Below, piece by piece: positions 9,362-20,059 of a DNA stretch of 64,000 bases; position 1 is the stretch's first letter, and each line of letters starts with the position of its first letter. The stretch is from Narthecium ossifragum. Its lineage: Eukaryota; Streptophyta; Magnoliopsida; Dioscoreales; Nartheciaceae. Below the pieces are notes generated by a model. The model was not told the origin of the DNA. It made no database searches and saw only the letters and a program-made list of their open reading frames with translations. Where the stretch lies: NCBI GenBank assembly GCA_963920575.1, contig OY986973.1, positions 4,443,054-4,507,053 of the forward strand. The letters are read 5' to 3'. The translations under genes and the position numbers were made by a program.

Positions 9362-12300
9362 TCAAGGTTTTGATGATTCTACAGGCTGCAGTGCATCTGC
9401 TGCACCGGGAACTTTAACAAAACTGCGAAGGCACCCATTGATTATCCGAGGAGCACAGCCATCACAGAACCGCTTGGCGAGATCAACCGCCTGCATGAGT
9501 AGCATAGGAGTCGTGAATCAGGTGATCATAAGATGAATCAGTATAGAGGTTCAAAGGTAGAGTTAATGGACCTCGTTTATGACAATTTGGTGTCGTGTTT
9601 TAATAACAGTTATCTCTGCCATTGCAAGGTGCAAAATGCAGAGTTCCAAGATCCTCCCGGCAGGCTCATCCTGCAGTGGAGAGTCCATAAAGAGATTTAA
9701 GCCTGTAACTTTTCATAAACTGCAAAGCAAAGAGAACAGAGCTCCAATACATTGAAATAACCAGGTCGGTTTCTACGAGATAGGCATGAGAATGTCATGT
9801 ACGGTAATCACCTTGCATGAGCAGATAGTGAATCTTTGAAAAATTAAACATTACGAGCAGCAAGCAATATCTTCAGAAATGTTTCTAGAAAACAAACTAT
9901 GAAATTATCTCAGGAACAAATGTTGAGGTGAAAGAACGCTGGCTATGTTAAAACAAAACTGCGTTAACAACTGAGCAAAGATTGGATGGAGTTTGCATAT
10001 TAGACAAATGAAAATGCAGCCTTATAGTAGATGGTTATTATGACTAGCAATTCGACATCCTTACAGGTGCATAGCCTTGCATGCTTGTCACATGAACTAA
10101 AATGATCCCAGCTTTAGTCAAATAGTGTGGTGGTATATGCAGCTCTAGGTTAGTTCTGATGTAACCTACAAGAGTATGTATCTTGTTCTTCCTACAATTT
10201 TGTCCATTAGGATACAATTGCAGTGATTCACATTGCACTTCTTGCATCTCATTACCATAATCAGTTTGCTTGTATCTATCGCTGCTAATATATCTTCATG
10301 CATATTTTCACAAAATGAAAGCTATGAAGTAGAAAGGCAGTGATATTACAGACTACACCAAAAAAGGAACCTATGTCCCAGTAAATATCAGCACATAATG
10401 AACCTAACATATTGATAAAAACTGCCGCATCATAGTAAGTAAAGAAAGCATTGCAATTAAAGAACAGACAAACCTTCCAAGTTTGAGGAATTATCTTGTC
10501 AATGAGTGCGACATGCTCATTCCACCTGCCAGAAACTGCTTCCAGAATATCTCTAGCCAAGCTGCACACAATGAAGTCGAAATTATCAAAGTTATAAGCA
10601 TGAAAAACCGAAAACAATTCAACTGGAACACTTAACTGTCAGTTCAATCACTGTTCATCCTTCAGTAACTGGTCAGTGGCAAAATTTAATGCATGCTACA
10701 GACACTAATTCACGAGAAAGAAAATCTCATGATTAACGAACTTACCGCAGAACAAACTTATTGTAGACCAGCTTCGGAGGAGCTGAGAGAACTTCTGCTT
10801 CTGAAAAGTTAGAAGCAACCACAAAGATATTTAGTTCACACCTATACAGAGGAAGCTAAGAAAACTGACGTCATGACGAAATTAAATTGGTAACCCTAAG
10901 GAACAAAAATGCATGATGGCATCCAGCAACTGAAGCTCACAAAAAGTTTAGGCATTAATTTCTGGATATGGTGTGAAAACAGGATTAAGTTTTTGAGATC
11001 CACCAGCATTTCCAGGATGGAAATAAATTGTCTCTGCAATTGATAGTTGTAAGTGCTCAAACATGAGTCAATTGTCTTTCGACCAATATGGTGCCATTAC
11101 CGAGCAGCACACATATCAGTTTTTCCTTGCCAGTGCTAAATACAATATAGAACAGAATGCCGATTTCTGGTAACAAATATTAAAAGAGAAGTACTTCTCA
11201 GAAAGTAACATTCCAGCTACATAAACATGCATATTCGAGTGTCAAACTGTTTTACCCAATTAGCCAAGATTTGGGCACTTACAGCTAAACAGATAATAAA
11301 ACTTCATGAATGAAATTTGCTTCACTTCTCTCCATGAGCAGTAAACCAATGTGAAGAGTTTTCTGGTTCAGATAGTTGAGAGAGGATATTCACAATGGAT
11401 TATTATCAACCAGACCAATAAGAACTAGTCTCACTCTTTCGAGGTAAAACTACTGATTGATGCTTGGTGAAAAGCTTAAAGCTCAGAAAATAATTATTTT
11501 GCTCTCTTCAGTTGCCTGGGCATATTATGCAATCATGAATAAAACACCCGCTGTAACTCAGAAGACAAATGAAGAAGAACCAAAAACTTCAAACTACTAA
11601 ATAACCAAAACAAATTAGGAGTTAACTAATGATGGTTTAATTGGACAAATAAGGCTTCGCAAGCACTTGTCCCATTCTGGAATTAAACAGAAACTGTAAG
11701 AAATTGAAAAGTTCCACACGAAATTACCATTGGTGGAATCATTATCATTCTTGAGCATAAGCTCCTGTGCCTCTTCTTCCGTCCCGGTCTCCACAGGTGC
11801 GCCGCCAAAGCTCATGTGATCGTAGCGCAACAAAGATGCCTTATCAAATGCATAACCGGGTACTGAAAGGCAGATAAATTCAAATTATCAATGAAGAATC
11901 ACTAGTATACATGTTAACAAGTATGGGCAGCACTAAACTAGACGAACGAACAATCCTTCTCGAGAACTATAGACTCAAAGAGCATTAAAGGATCATCTCA
12001 CCTCTTTTCGCATTAACCCTCTTGTCGAACAGGCGAACAGGATCAGACCCATCCAAGCACGCGGCATAAGCTATCAACCTGCCATAAAAATCGAAGTTTT
12101 AAAGATAACCATACTACATAACATTGGGTACAAATCAAGAAAACCCCAAGAACGCTCCAACTCACAGTGCAAGTTCTCGAGCAGCTCTTGGGCTACAAAA
12201 CCTCCCAAACTTATCAACCCTATGCGAACCCCCCTTGGTTGGAGACGCCGCCGAAGCAAGAGCCGACTTCTCCGAGGCTTCGGCGACGGCTAGAGGAGGC

Positions 12301-12470
12301 GAAGGAGCGGGAGAATTGCGAGAGGTGGATGACAAGACGGAGCCTTTCAGCGGTTGGGTATGGAAATTGACAACCATAGAGTGCCTGCGAGAAGGGGAAG
12401 TGGAGGTGGAGAGGTTGAAAGGGAGAAGGGTTTTGGGAGAAGAGAAGGAGATGGTGGAGCTTGGCTCCAT
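9362..12470 (-). CDS. Chloroplast NusB-type antitermination-domain protein, 295 aa, seven exons
   Basis: Exons on the minus strand are 12470-12166, 12078-12002, 11862-11728, 10800-10746, 10561-10474, 9670-9572 and 9490-9362. All introns are GT-AG and the phases agree, giving 888 nt including the stop. The first ~80 residues are Ser/Pro/Ala-rich with few acids, typical of a plastid transit peptide. The body carries the hallmarks of the plant NusB family: RFCSPRAAREL, DGSDPVRLFDKRVNA, DHMSFGGAPVET, LEAVSGRWNEHVALIDKIIP, AGRILELCILHLAMAEI and CDGCAPRIINGCLRSFVK. Bacterial NusB binds boxA RNA with NusE/S10 in transcription antitermination and rRNA synthesis. A similar role in plastid transcription or RNA processing is inferred from the family. 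The 12166-12470 exon also has open frames on the opposite strand, which are shadows. A Pack-MULE begins 295 bp upstream of the start codon. Confidence 0.9.
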
Positions 12471-12764
12471 CTCCTCCTTCCTCTCTCTTCTCTCTCGCAG
12501 TCGCAGTGAAGTGCGTATGGATAAGGTTTTGGAGGGGTTTTGGAGAGGTTTCCACTTTTCCAGAGGTGAAGCATTAAACCGCGAGCTTCTTATGGATAGA
12601 TAGCATGGAATGCACCTCGACGACGACTATTGGGTTGGATCCGAGATAATTGATTGGATGGACTGGACTGGACTGGATCCTATACTACTGGATCATGTTT
12701 ATTTGAAGCTATTTTAGGAATAGGATCCAGTTAGGTTGATGGTGCCAACGGCTCGATAAATTTA
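12471..12764. promoter_or_regulatory. Short promoter region of the NusB gene, bounded by a Pack-MULE
   Basis: Less than 300 bp separates the NusB start codon (12470, -) from the left target duplication of the Pack-MULE. It has a TC-rich leader (minus strand) and a GGACTGGACTGGACTGGATCC mini-repeat at about 12659-12679. I see no clear TATA box. Confidence 0.4.
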
Positions 12765-12982
12765 GGCTAAATTATGTATTAGTACTCTGTAGTTTTGGTC
12801 AACTTTTTATATTGTCCCTGAACTTCAATTTCGTGACATTGAGTCCCTCGATTTTATTTTTGGTTCTCATGTAAGCCTCCACCCCAATTTTCGTCCATTA
12901 ACTAACGGCAAAAGGGGTCACGTGCGCCACGTGACCCCCTTCCGTCGCCTCTCCCCCCACCGGCGACGACAACCCCATCGCC
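12765..12982 (+). repeat. Pack-MULE left terminal inverted repeat
   Basis: About 218 bp, matching the inverse of 14198-14397. It contains an extra ~20-bp palindromic segment near 12914-12938 that the right arm lacks. Confidence 0.9.
12914..12938. promoter_or_regulatory. Hairpin with two G-boxes in the Pack-MULE left TIR
   Basis: GGGGTCACGTG, a CGC loop and CACGTGACCCC form a perfect 11-bp inverted repeat. Each arm includes CACGTG (12919-12924 and 12928-12933), the plant G-box core bound by bZIP and bHLH factors. Regulatory activity is inferred only. Confidence 0.6.
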
Positions 12983-13552
12983 GAGACCCAAGGGCTGGTC
13001 GAAGCGTTGGTGAAGCTCATCAAGGAGCCCATTTCACCTCAGGGCACAAAGGCCACTCTGGTGGCCACATTCTTTTTGATCTCCACCTCCGGCGAGAAGA
13101 CGGCTTCGACATTCGCAGACATGGGCCTGGTATCTCTGCTCGTCGAGGTCATCGTGGACTCGGAGAAGAGCATGTGCGAGAAGGCTCTCGCCGTCTTAGA
13201 CGCGGCACTCAACTGCAGAAGGGGAAGAGAAAAGGCGCGCAGCCACGCGCTAACTATTCCGGTTTTGGTGAAGAAGATGTTCCGAGTCTCCGACATGTCT
13301 ACCGAGTTCGCGGTCTCGGCTCTATGGAAGCTATGCTGCAATGTTGCCCATGGCAAAGAAGAAGAAGAAGCAACAGTGATTGAGGTTTTGCAAGTAGAGG
13401 CTTTTCAGAAGCTGCTGCTGCTGTTGCAGGTTGGATGCAGTGGAAGAGCAAAGGAGAAGGCAACTGAGCTGCTGAGGTTGCTGAACGCTTCCAAGGGGAA
13501 GGTTGGGTGCACTGACTCCATGGATCTTAGAGGCCTCAAGAGGCCCTTTTGA
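12965..13552 (+). pseudogene. Captured fragment of a plant U-box (PUB) E3 ligase, ARM-repeat C-terminus
   Basis: The frame is open from inside the left TIR to a TGA at 13550-13552. It encodes the C-terminal ARM-repeat part of a PUB-type U-box ubiquitin ligase: ETQGLVEALVKLIKEPISPQ, SEKSMCEKALAVLDAA, VLVKKMFRVSDMSTEFAVSA, LLLLLQVGCSGRAKEKATEL and the terminal MDLRGLKRPF. The catalytic U-box and N-terminal ARM repeats are missing. No in-frame ATG is visible at the fragment start; the first candidate codons are TTG/GTG. Intact PUBs of this group are single-exon proteins that ubiquitinate targets in immunity and drought signalling. This copy lies entirely within the Pack-MULE. The uninterrupted frame suggests recent capture or possible constraint. 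Confidence 0.85.
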
Positions 13553-13659
13553 TCATAGATCCAACGACGTAGGAAGAGGTGAGTTCATGTTTTTTGGTGC
13601 TCTGTTTTTTTTTTCTTTCAAAAACCTTTAATTACTAGCTAGTGCATATATGTCTCCAG

Positions 13660-14097
13660 GTACTACTTCGATTTCTCGGCGACCTATGTGGGCATAGGGA
13701 TGATCTGCCCCTATATGATCAGCATATCGTTGCTCCTGGGATCCATCATCTCATGGGGGTTCCTGTGGCCTTATATTAGCTGCAAGAAGGGAGTCTGGTA
13801 CGACGCAAGCCTCCCTGCTAACAGTTTGCATGGCCTCAGTGGCTACAAGTCCTTCATACCCATCGCCATGATCCTTGGCGACGGCCTCGCCAACTTGATC
13901 ACCGTGCTCGTCCGCACCGCCTACGATATCCACCAGAAGCGCCGCCAAAGGGAATCTGTGCTACCCGAGTTCAGGGAACACATGCCGGAGCTGGTCGAAA
14001 TCGTCATGAGCTACGACGACCGCCGCTGCACGAGCGTCTTCCTTCTAGACAATATACCTACGTCGTTCGCTGTCGGCGGGTACCTACGTCCGGGAGT
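13660..14097 (+). pseudogene. Captured fragment of a YSL (yellow stripe-like) metal transporter
   Basis: After a pyrimidine tract and CAG at 13657-13659 (an apparent captured 3' splice site), the frame encodes YYFDFSATYVGIGMICPYMI, SISLLLGSIISWGFLWPYIS, GYKSFIPIAMILGDGLANLI and DNIPTSFAVGGYL. These are signatures of the oligopeptide-transporter/YSL family, which moves metal-nicotianamine complexes across membranes. Only a middle segment with about two membrane spans is present. The frame stays open to 14260 but loses family similarity after about 14085 as it enters the right TIR. The retained intron end implies capture at the DNA level rather than from mRNA. Confidence 0.85.
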
Positions 14098-14197
14098 TCA
14101 TGGTCGACGGTGGTGGCTCTTCGTGTTCGTGATGGCGCCACGCGCCGGTGACAATAACAAGAAGAATCCGGGGTACGTCCTTGCAGTGGACGAGGGC

Positions 14198-14397
14198 GGC
14201 GTTGGGGTTGTCGTCGCCGGTGGGGGGAGAGGCGACGGAGGGGGTACCTTTTGCCGTTAGTTAATGGACGGAAATTGGGATGAAGGCCCACATGAGAATC
14301 AAAAACAAAATCGAGGGACTCAATGTCACGAAATTGAAGTTCATGGACCATATAAAAAGTTGACCAAAACTACAGGGTACTAATACATAATTTAGCC
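14198..14397 (-). repeat. Pack-MULE right terminal inverted repeat
   Basis: About 200 bp, the inverse of 12765-12982 apart from the missing G-box hairpin and scattered substitutions. It is followed directly by the 9-bp repeat ATAAATTTA at 14398-14406. Confidence 0.9.
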
Positions 14398-14406
14398 ATA
14401 AATTTA

Positions 14407-14747
14407 AACTTTTAGAAGTGCAAGAAAGAAACTATATCTTGTGAATTAAGAAACTATAATATCAGAGAGAGACCACTAAATGAGAATTAAGCTTCCCTAA
14501 ACTCATAGCCAATATCATTACTACTCTCATTCCGCGCAAGGAAACACCAAAGTTGGAAGTCACATGCGCTTCCAATAAATGAGAGCATAGAGCTAAACAC
14601 ATGATTAGTATAGTACATCTCCATTAAGTGCTTTGGACAAAACTTAAGTAAAGGTTTTGGAGTAGAGAGCAGTATTAAACTATTGTCGCCGTCTGCTTTC
14701 ACCAGAATTAACTGCAAGCTGTGAGTTAAGTAACACCAACACACCTA
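14407..14747. other. Spacer without recognisable gene
   Basis: Unique-looking AT-rich DNA. The minus-strand open frame at 14487-14744 has no family motif. Confidence 0.4.
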
Positions 14748-15880
14748 GGTGACGTTTGGTAAGGGGATAGGTTATTCTGATCAAGGGATTTTGGGGTTAA
14801 AAAAGTTGAGACAATGAGTGCGCTAAAGCTATTCTGCTTTTGGTATTTGGTTAAGAAATAGAGATAAATCAGTAATGATTGCTTGGAATAAGGAAATGGT
14901 GCTCGGTTGTAAAAGATGGAATAAATGTAGGAATTATAGTTTTTTATTAGAATTTTTTGTCGATTTGGACCCCTTCCCCTGATTTTATGTAGAACATGAT
15001 CCGAAATCCATTTTATGACCATATTATCAATGCCAATCATGATATAGCCTGCCACATGCCCACCATGCCATATGATGTGGAATGGTCATGGTGATTGCTA
15101 CATGACGTAGCATGATGACATGACAATGCATCTCCCATGCAGACCCACTTATATTAATAAAATATTTATTATTTTAATATATATTGTTTAAATAATATAA
15201 AAATAAAAAATTTACATGATGTTGACCAATCATGATATTGCATATGGCATGTGAGACCCACTTATATTAATATTTTATTATAATAACATATTAATAATAT
15301 TATTTAATACACTCTGCACATGAAAAATGTTTCTATACGAGCAAAAAAATTTATATGCTCACAAAAATATTTGTATGCGTATTTGGAAGCGTGTAAAAAA
15401 GTCTACACGCGTAGAAACATTTTCCTACGTGTATTGTATTAAATAATATTAATAATATATTATTATAATAAAAGTGGCCCCCCCTGCCACGTGTCATACC
15501 AGGATTGGTCCACATCATGTAAACAAGTATTATTTTAATAATATTATTATATTAATATAAGTGGGCATCGTATGAGGATGCATTGATGTGCATGAACATG
15601 TCATGTCACCATGCCATGCCGTGCTTTACCCGTGGGCAATTATGGAATAAATATTTTTTATACATTACCTTATTTGAAACGCCAAAATATGTTTTTTTAC
15701 CCGGTGGAATAGAAATCGGGGTGGAGTTCAATGCGGATAGGATAAGTTTTATCCTCATTTTTTGGAATGGCCAACATTAACCCACATTATCCCTATTTTG
15801 CTATTCCCATTATATTTGAGTATAAATGAGAGGATAAGGTGGTTATTCCCACTAGCCTATCCCCGAACCAAATGGGCCTG
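14748..15880. mobile_element. Fold-back DNA element of about 1.1 kb
   Basis: Outer arms: TTTGGTAAGGGGATAGG on the left (about 14754-14771) mirrors TTTGGTTCGGGGATAGG from the right (about 15854-15873, inverted). Moving inward, further mirrored blocks share GACCCACTTATATTAATA (15134-15160 against about 15550-15570 inverted) and GACCAATC with AATATTATTTAATACA (15222-15312 against about 15422-15510 inverted). Most of the element is therefore one large imperfect palindrome centred near 15365. There is no coding sequence. This is a non-autonomous TIR/foldback element; its superfamily is not clear. Confidence 0.75.
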
Positions 15881-15887
15881 AGGTCTA

Positions 15888-16077
15888 AACGTATTGCTAT
15901 CGTGTGTTGATTACACTATTCGTGTGCCATCAAAAGAGCTTTGAACATGATATATAATACCACCATCACTAAAGGCCATAACGTATTGCTATTGTGTGCT
16001 AATTACACTATTAGTGTGCCATCAAAAGAGCTTAGAACATGATATATATAATACCACCATCACTAACTAAAGGCCTT
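15888..16077. repeat. Tandem duplication of a 92-bp unit
   Basis: The unit beginning AACGTATTGCTAT at 15888 is repeated from 15980 with several substitutions and small insertions. It includes the shared words GTGTGCCATCAAAAGAGCTT and ACCACCATCACTAA. Confidence 0.8.
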
Positions 16078-16279
16078 ATAGGCTTACCCTAATCTTGTCA
16101 AGCAACACTAACATTCAAAAGTCCTCTGAAAAACTAGTAATGTAAATTACAAAGGACAGGACTCGAAGTCCTCGAAAAATATATTTGAGAAATAACACTA
16201 ACATTAACATCCAGCAACATCCATGTTACTAGCAAAAATAAACAAATCTAACTAATTAAGAGTAACGGGTATGTTATCC

Positions 16280-18486
16280 CTAGTAGATATGCAAAGACAT
16301 GAGTGCAAAGAAGACGGCCGCAAACACCACGAGCAGCGGTGAAGAAGAGTGATCAGATGCCGCAGCCAACTGGATGACGAAATTGCAGGTCCCTTGCGAC
16401 TGGTTGTGCGTCGTTAACGTCGCGAGGCCTTCGAAGAAGCAGCTCATATCCCTCTGGCTCTGCGCCTGGAAGTACATATTGAAGGCATAGGAAGCATTGC
16501 CATTGGCATCCAAGTTGTTGCAAGTCGAGCCATAGCCGAGCGATGTGCAATCCGAGAAGGTGCAAGCATAGTTGATGTTGTCTCCCAGACTGCTCAAGTT
16601 CCTGACGGCGTTGGGGTTCAGCACGCACCACTGCTTAGGCAAGTAGCTGACATCCTTCGCCGGCACGAGCATTTTGTTCTGCCCCTGGCCGGAGAGATCC
16701 ATCGGGAACTTTGGCTGCCCGTCATATCTGAAAATCCCCCAATGCCGCTCGAAGTTTCCTGGTTGTATGCTCTTGGCATCCTCGTCGATCAAGCTGAACA
16801 GATACACTTCAATGTACTGGTTGGGCCGGAGTGGTGTGCCTTGGTTAGCCGCCAATCGCTTCATAAGGCCATTGTAGAACCTCTGAGCGTAGCCTGAGTT
16901 CGCGCTGATGTCACCGTCGGTAGGCCAGCCAACCTCTCCGACTATGATAGGCATACCACCCAGGCCGACCGCCTTCAGAGCCGAGACCAATGTGTCGAAG
17001 TTGGCATCAAACACATTGGTGTACTGAATTCCATTGTCCACAACAGGGCTGCTTATGCCATCGAAGAAAGCATAATTGATCGGGAAATTAGGATTGCTGT
17101 TGAGGCTGAGGAAAGGATAGATGTTAACCATGAACGGAGCGCTGTTGTCGTTCAAGAACTGCACGATCTGCGTCATGAGATCACTAATGTCAGCTCTGAA
17201 TAGGCCAGCCGACGGGACGCTATTGCTTGGCGGAGAGTTGTAGACATCGGCGTTGAGAGGGACTGTGGCTTTTATGGTGTTGCCAACGCCAGCCTCATTG
17301 AGAGCGTGTTGGATGTTTTGCAACGCAGGCAAGGTAGCATTCATGAATGAGCCATTGTAAGATGAGAGGAAAGGCTCGTTTCCAACTGCTACATATCTGT
17401 GAAGAACATAACCGTCGACGAAGTCAGGACTACTTTAGGCTCATATATTCAAAAAATCATCGCTACTATATGCAAAAAAAATGGCTCGCGCTAAATTTGC
17501 ATCTGTGTAGGTGCATTTCGCCGGGAAAAAAGGAATACAATTGTGAAACAAAACATCCAAAAATAGACATGAACCTGGTGGTGCTCTTATATAGCTGGAT
17601 CACTCAATAAGAAGCTAGAGAAACAAAGGCTTTGGTTCATGTAATGTTCGATTAATCAGCAAAAGATAAACAGTATATATTCCAAATGTTAATCCATGAC
17701 AGAGGGATACATGACGAATCTTGACCATCTTTATGGGTTCAAGTTATCCGAAATATATACTTGTCTTCTTTGAAGAATGTTTAGTTTCCATCTTTCTTTT
17801 TATTCCTTTTCCCCTTGTGACAAAAGTCAAAATAGTTTCAAACTGTGCACGATGCTTATTGGTCATCCAAAGAATCATCAATTGATCAAGACAATTTTAT
17901 GAAATGTTTATTTTCCCTGCACAAACTGACCAATCCCAACACAAAAAAATTCATACCTTTGAGCTATTTAACATCACCAAACACCTTGAAAAAGAACACA
18001 GAGAACTTCCTAGAAAGTTATTAACACTACCAAACTCCATCAAAAGGATCAAAGTTCAAAAAGAAATCAAAAGGTAATCAAGAAAAAAAAACTAAGAAAG
18101 CTAAAGAACACGGCCAATTAGAACAATCCAAACGGATAAGCTGTAGAAGGAACTCACTTGATGTTCACACCGCCATTGAAGTTATACCGGGTGATGTTCT
18201 TGTTGACCCACGTCTTCGCCGTATCGTAGTCGGTCATCATGGCGAGCATGTCGTTCGGAATGGCGACCATCACCTCGATCCCGGCGCCGGCCAGCGCGCT
18301 CATGGTTCTCTGGTCGGCGTCGAAGAGCTTAACCTTCTTGATGCCGTTGTCCTGCAGCATCTGGACCACCGTCTTGGGCGGCAGCTGGTGCGTCGCTATG
18401 GTCCCCCAGTTGATCCCCAGGCCATCTACTAGTGAACAAGATAGCCCGAGAAGAAGAACACATACTAAGAACTGAACTAGTTTCAT
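16280..18486 (-). CDS. Glucan endo-1,3-beta-glucosidase (GH17 + X8/CBM43, GPI-type), 481 aa
   Basis: Two exons: 18486-18158 and 17396-16280, joined by a 760-nt GT-AG intron and giving 1446 nt with the stop. Residues 1-22 form a signal peptide (hydrophobic [17 protein letters not shown]). The GH17 barrel follows ([20 protein letters not shown]), with the acid/base Glu117 in VAVGNEPF and the nucleophile Glu264 in [12 protein letters not shown]. An X8/CBM43 callose-binding module runs from about Trp366 to 452, with its conserved Cys residues ([26 protein letters not shown]). The C-terminus is a Ser-rich hinge plus a hydrophobic tail (about 460-481), typical of a GPI anchor signal. The enzyme should hydrolyse callose at the outer plasma membrane, cell wall or plasmodesmata. 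All key residues are present. The 5' leader may extend to about 19100. Confidence 0.94.
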
Positions 18487-19481
18487 AGTTTCCAGCTAAA
18501 TCAATCTTCGAACTAAGAAAAAGATTATCTTTTGAGTAAATGGGATGATGGCAAAACAGAGGAGAAGAAGATTGGAAGACAACCCAATCCAGAAGTTGAA
18601 TAAATCTCTAAGCAGGAGAAAGCTTATAAGGATAATATTAGGCAGGCTAGGAGTTGCTTATTTTATGTGTAACTTGGCAAACCAAACTGGATAGAAAAAA
18701 ATATTGTAAATGGAGAGAATCCAGATGAAAAGAAAGATACCAACCTTATTGTGATAAGAAATGATTGATTCTAAAGTTGGCCACCTACAAAGAGATCATT
18801 AAGAACAAACAAATCCAACAGTGACTGAAACGCTTTCAAAAAGATCATTATGTGGAGCTCCCAAAATCCACAAAAGAGCTCAAAATCAATTACTCTAAGC
18901 TTCAGAAACAGTAATACGACCTTCTGCTCCAAACCAAGACGATTCCAGTGGGAAAATGATTACCAAAAACGGAAGATCTTTTCCGATGCTTTTCCCTCTA
19001 TTGATCCGAATGAATGAAAAGAAGAACAGGGGAAGAGAGAGAGCGAGCGAGGAACACTCAAAAGGAGAGATGATTCCAAGGTATCGAGAGAGAAAAAGGT
19101 AAATTAGAAGAAGAACTGAGGGTCTTCAAGTGATTTAAGGGGACAGCTCACCTAGATGTGGGGCGGTGATGACGTGGTGCGCTCCCGCAGCCGGATCTAA
19201 CCGCCCACGTCGGGTGAACCGCCGAGATCCAGCCAGAAGGGTAAGCCCGTCATTTGCTAGTTCTTTTAGATGTTGGATAGCGTACATTCGCTGAAAGGTT
19301 GGGCGGTGTCGGCTCCAGTTTGAAAAGTTCGGCCGTTTGATTTTTTATGGACTGGATTGCCCCTATCTTTACCTGAAATAACTGGTGTACTTTTTTTCTT
19401 TTCTTTTTATTGAAGATTATATAATAAGATTTGGTACACGGGTGTCAATGTTTTAAGCCAATTGGGTGCGCCATGACATGA
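18487..19481. other. 5' flank of the glucanase gene
   Basis: No coding sequence. The segment 18990-19130 is purine-rich (GAGAGAGAGCGAGCGAGG), which on the minus strand is a CT-rich leader-like tract. Promoter elements for the glucanase gene are likely here but cannot be defined by eye. Confidence 0.35.
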
Positions 19482-20059
19482 GGGTATCCGCATCAGCTTC
19501 CTATCCTTCCACCCCAAAATATTCTTAATATATTACTTCTTTATTTTACAGCTTCCCTATTTACAACTCTATGCAGCTTCCCTAAACCATTCTCTACATC
19601 AATAAAATACTCATTCTCTCATCTTCTTTTCTTATTCTATTCTTCATTTATTATTTGACAGTCATATAATTATAATAATTAAATATTATATCATGTCATT
19701 AATCATTGAAATATATTTATATTAAAATATATTATAAATTAAATAAATAGGTTTTTATATCAATAGTTATATTACTTAAATGCTTGAAATCCATCGGTCA
19801 AAATTCTAACGGTCATATTTTAGAGAAATTATTTCACCAATAATATACTAACGGTCGTGTTTCAGCGGCTAAATTTCCAACGACTATATTTCCAACGGTT
19901 AAATTTCCAACAGCTAAATTTCCAACGGTCGTATTCCAACGGCTATATTTCATTGTCAATATAAGTAGAACAATGTATCTTTCATTCTCATCTCTATTCA
20001 AAATTTTAACTCTCTTGTCTTCCATATCAAATTGAGTTCTCCACCATCTACTCTTCTTT

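Larger units (their letters stand above)
12765..14397. mobile_element. Pack-MULE (1633 bp) with two captured host-gene fragments
   Basis: The element is flanked by a perfect 9-bp direct repeat ATAAATTTA (12756-12764 and 14398-14406), the size typical of Mutator-like insertions. It has long terminal inverted repeats: left 12765-12982 and right 14198-14397, both starting GGCTAAATTATGTATTAG and mirrored through to CAACCCC(A/T)(T/A)CGCC with few mismatches. There is no transposase inside. It carries a piece of a U-box/ARM ubiquitin ligase gene and a piece of a YSL transporter gene, both on the + strand. By established usage this is a Pack-MULE: a non-autonomous Mutator-like element carrying host gene fragments. 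Confidence 0.92.

Noticed and set aside
9141..9536. 131-codon plus-strand open frame
   Set aside because: It overlaps the last NusB exon and 3' UTR on the opposite strand and has no family motif.
12124..12603. 159-codon plus-strand open frame and other overlapping frames around 12160-12600
   Set aside because: They lie opposite NusB exon 1 and its leader, a GC-rich segment that is open in many frames by composition.
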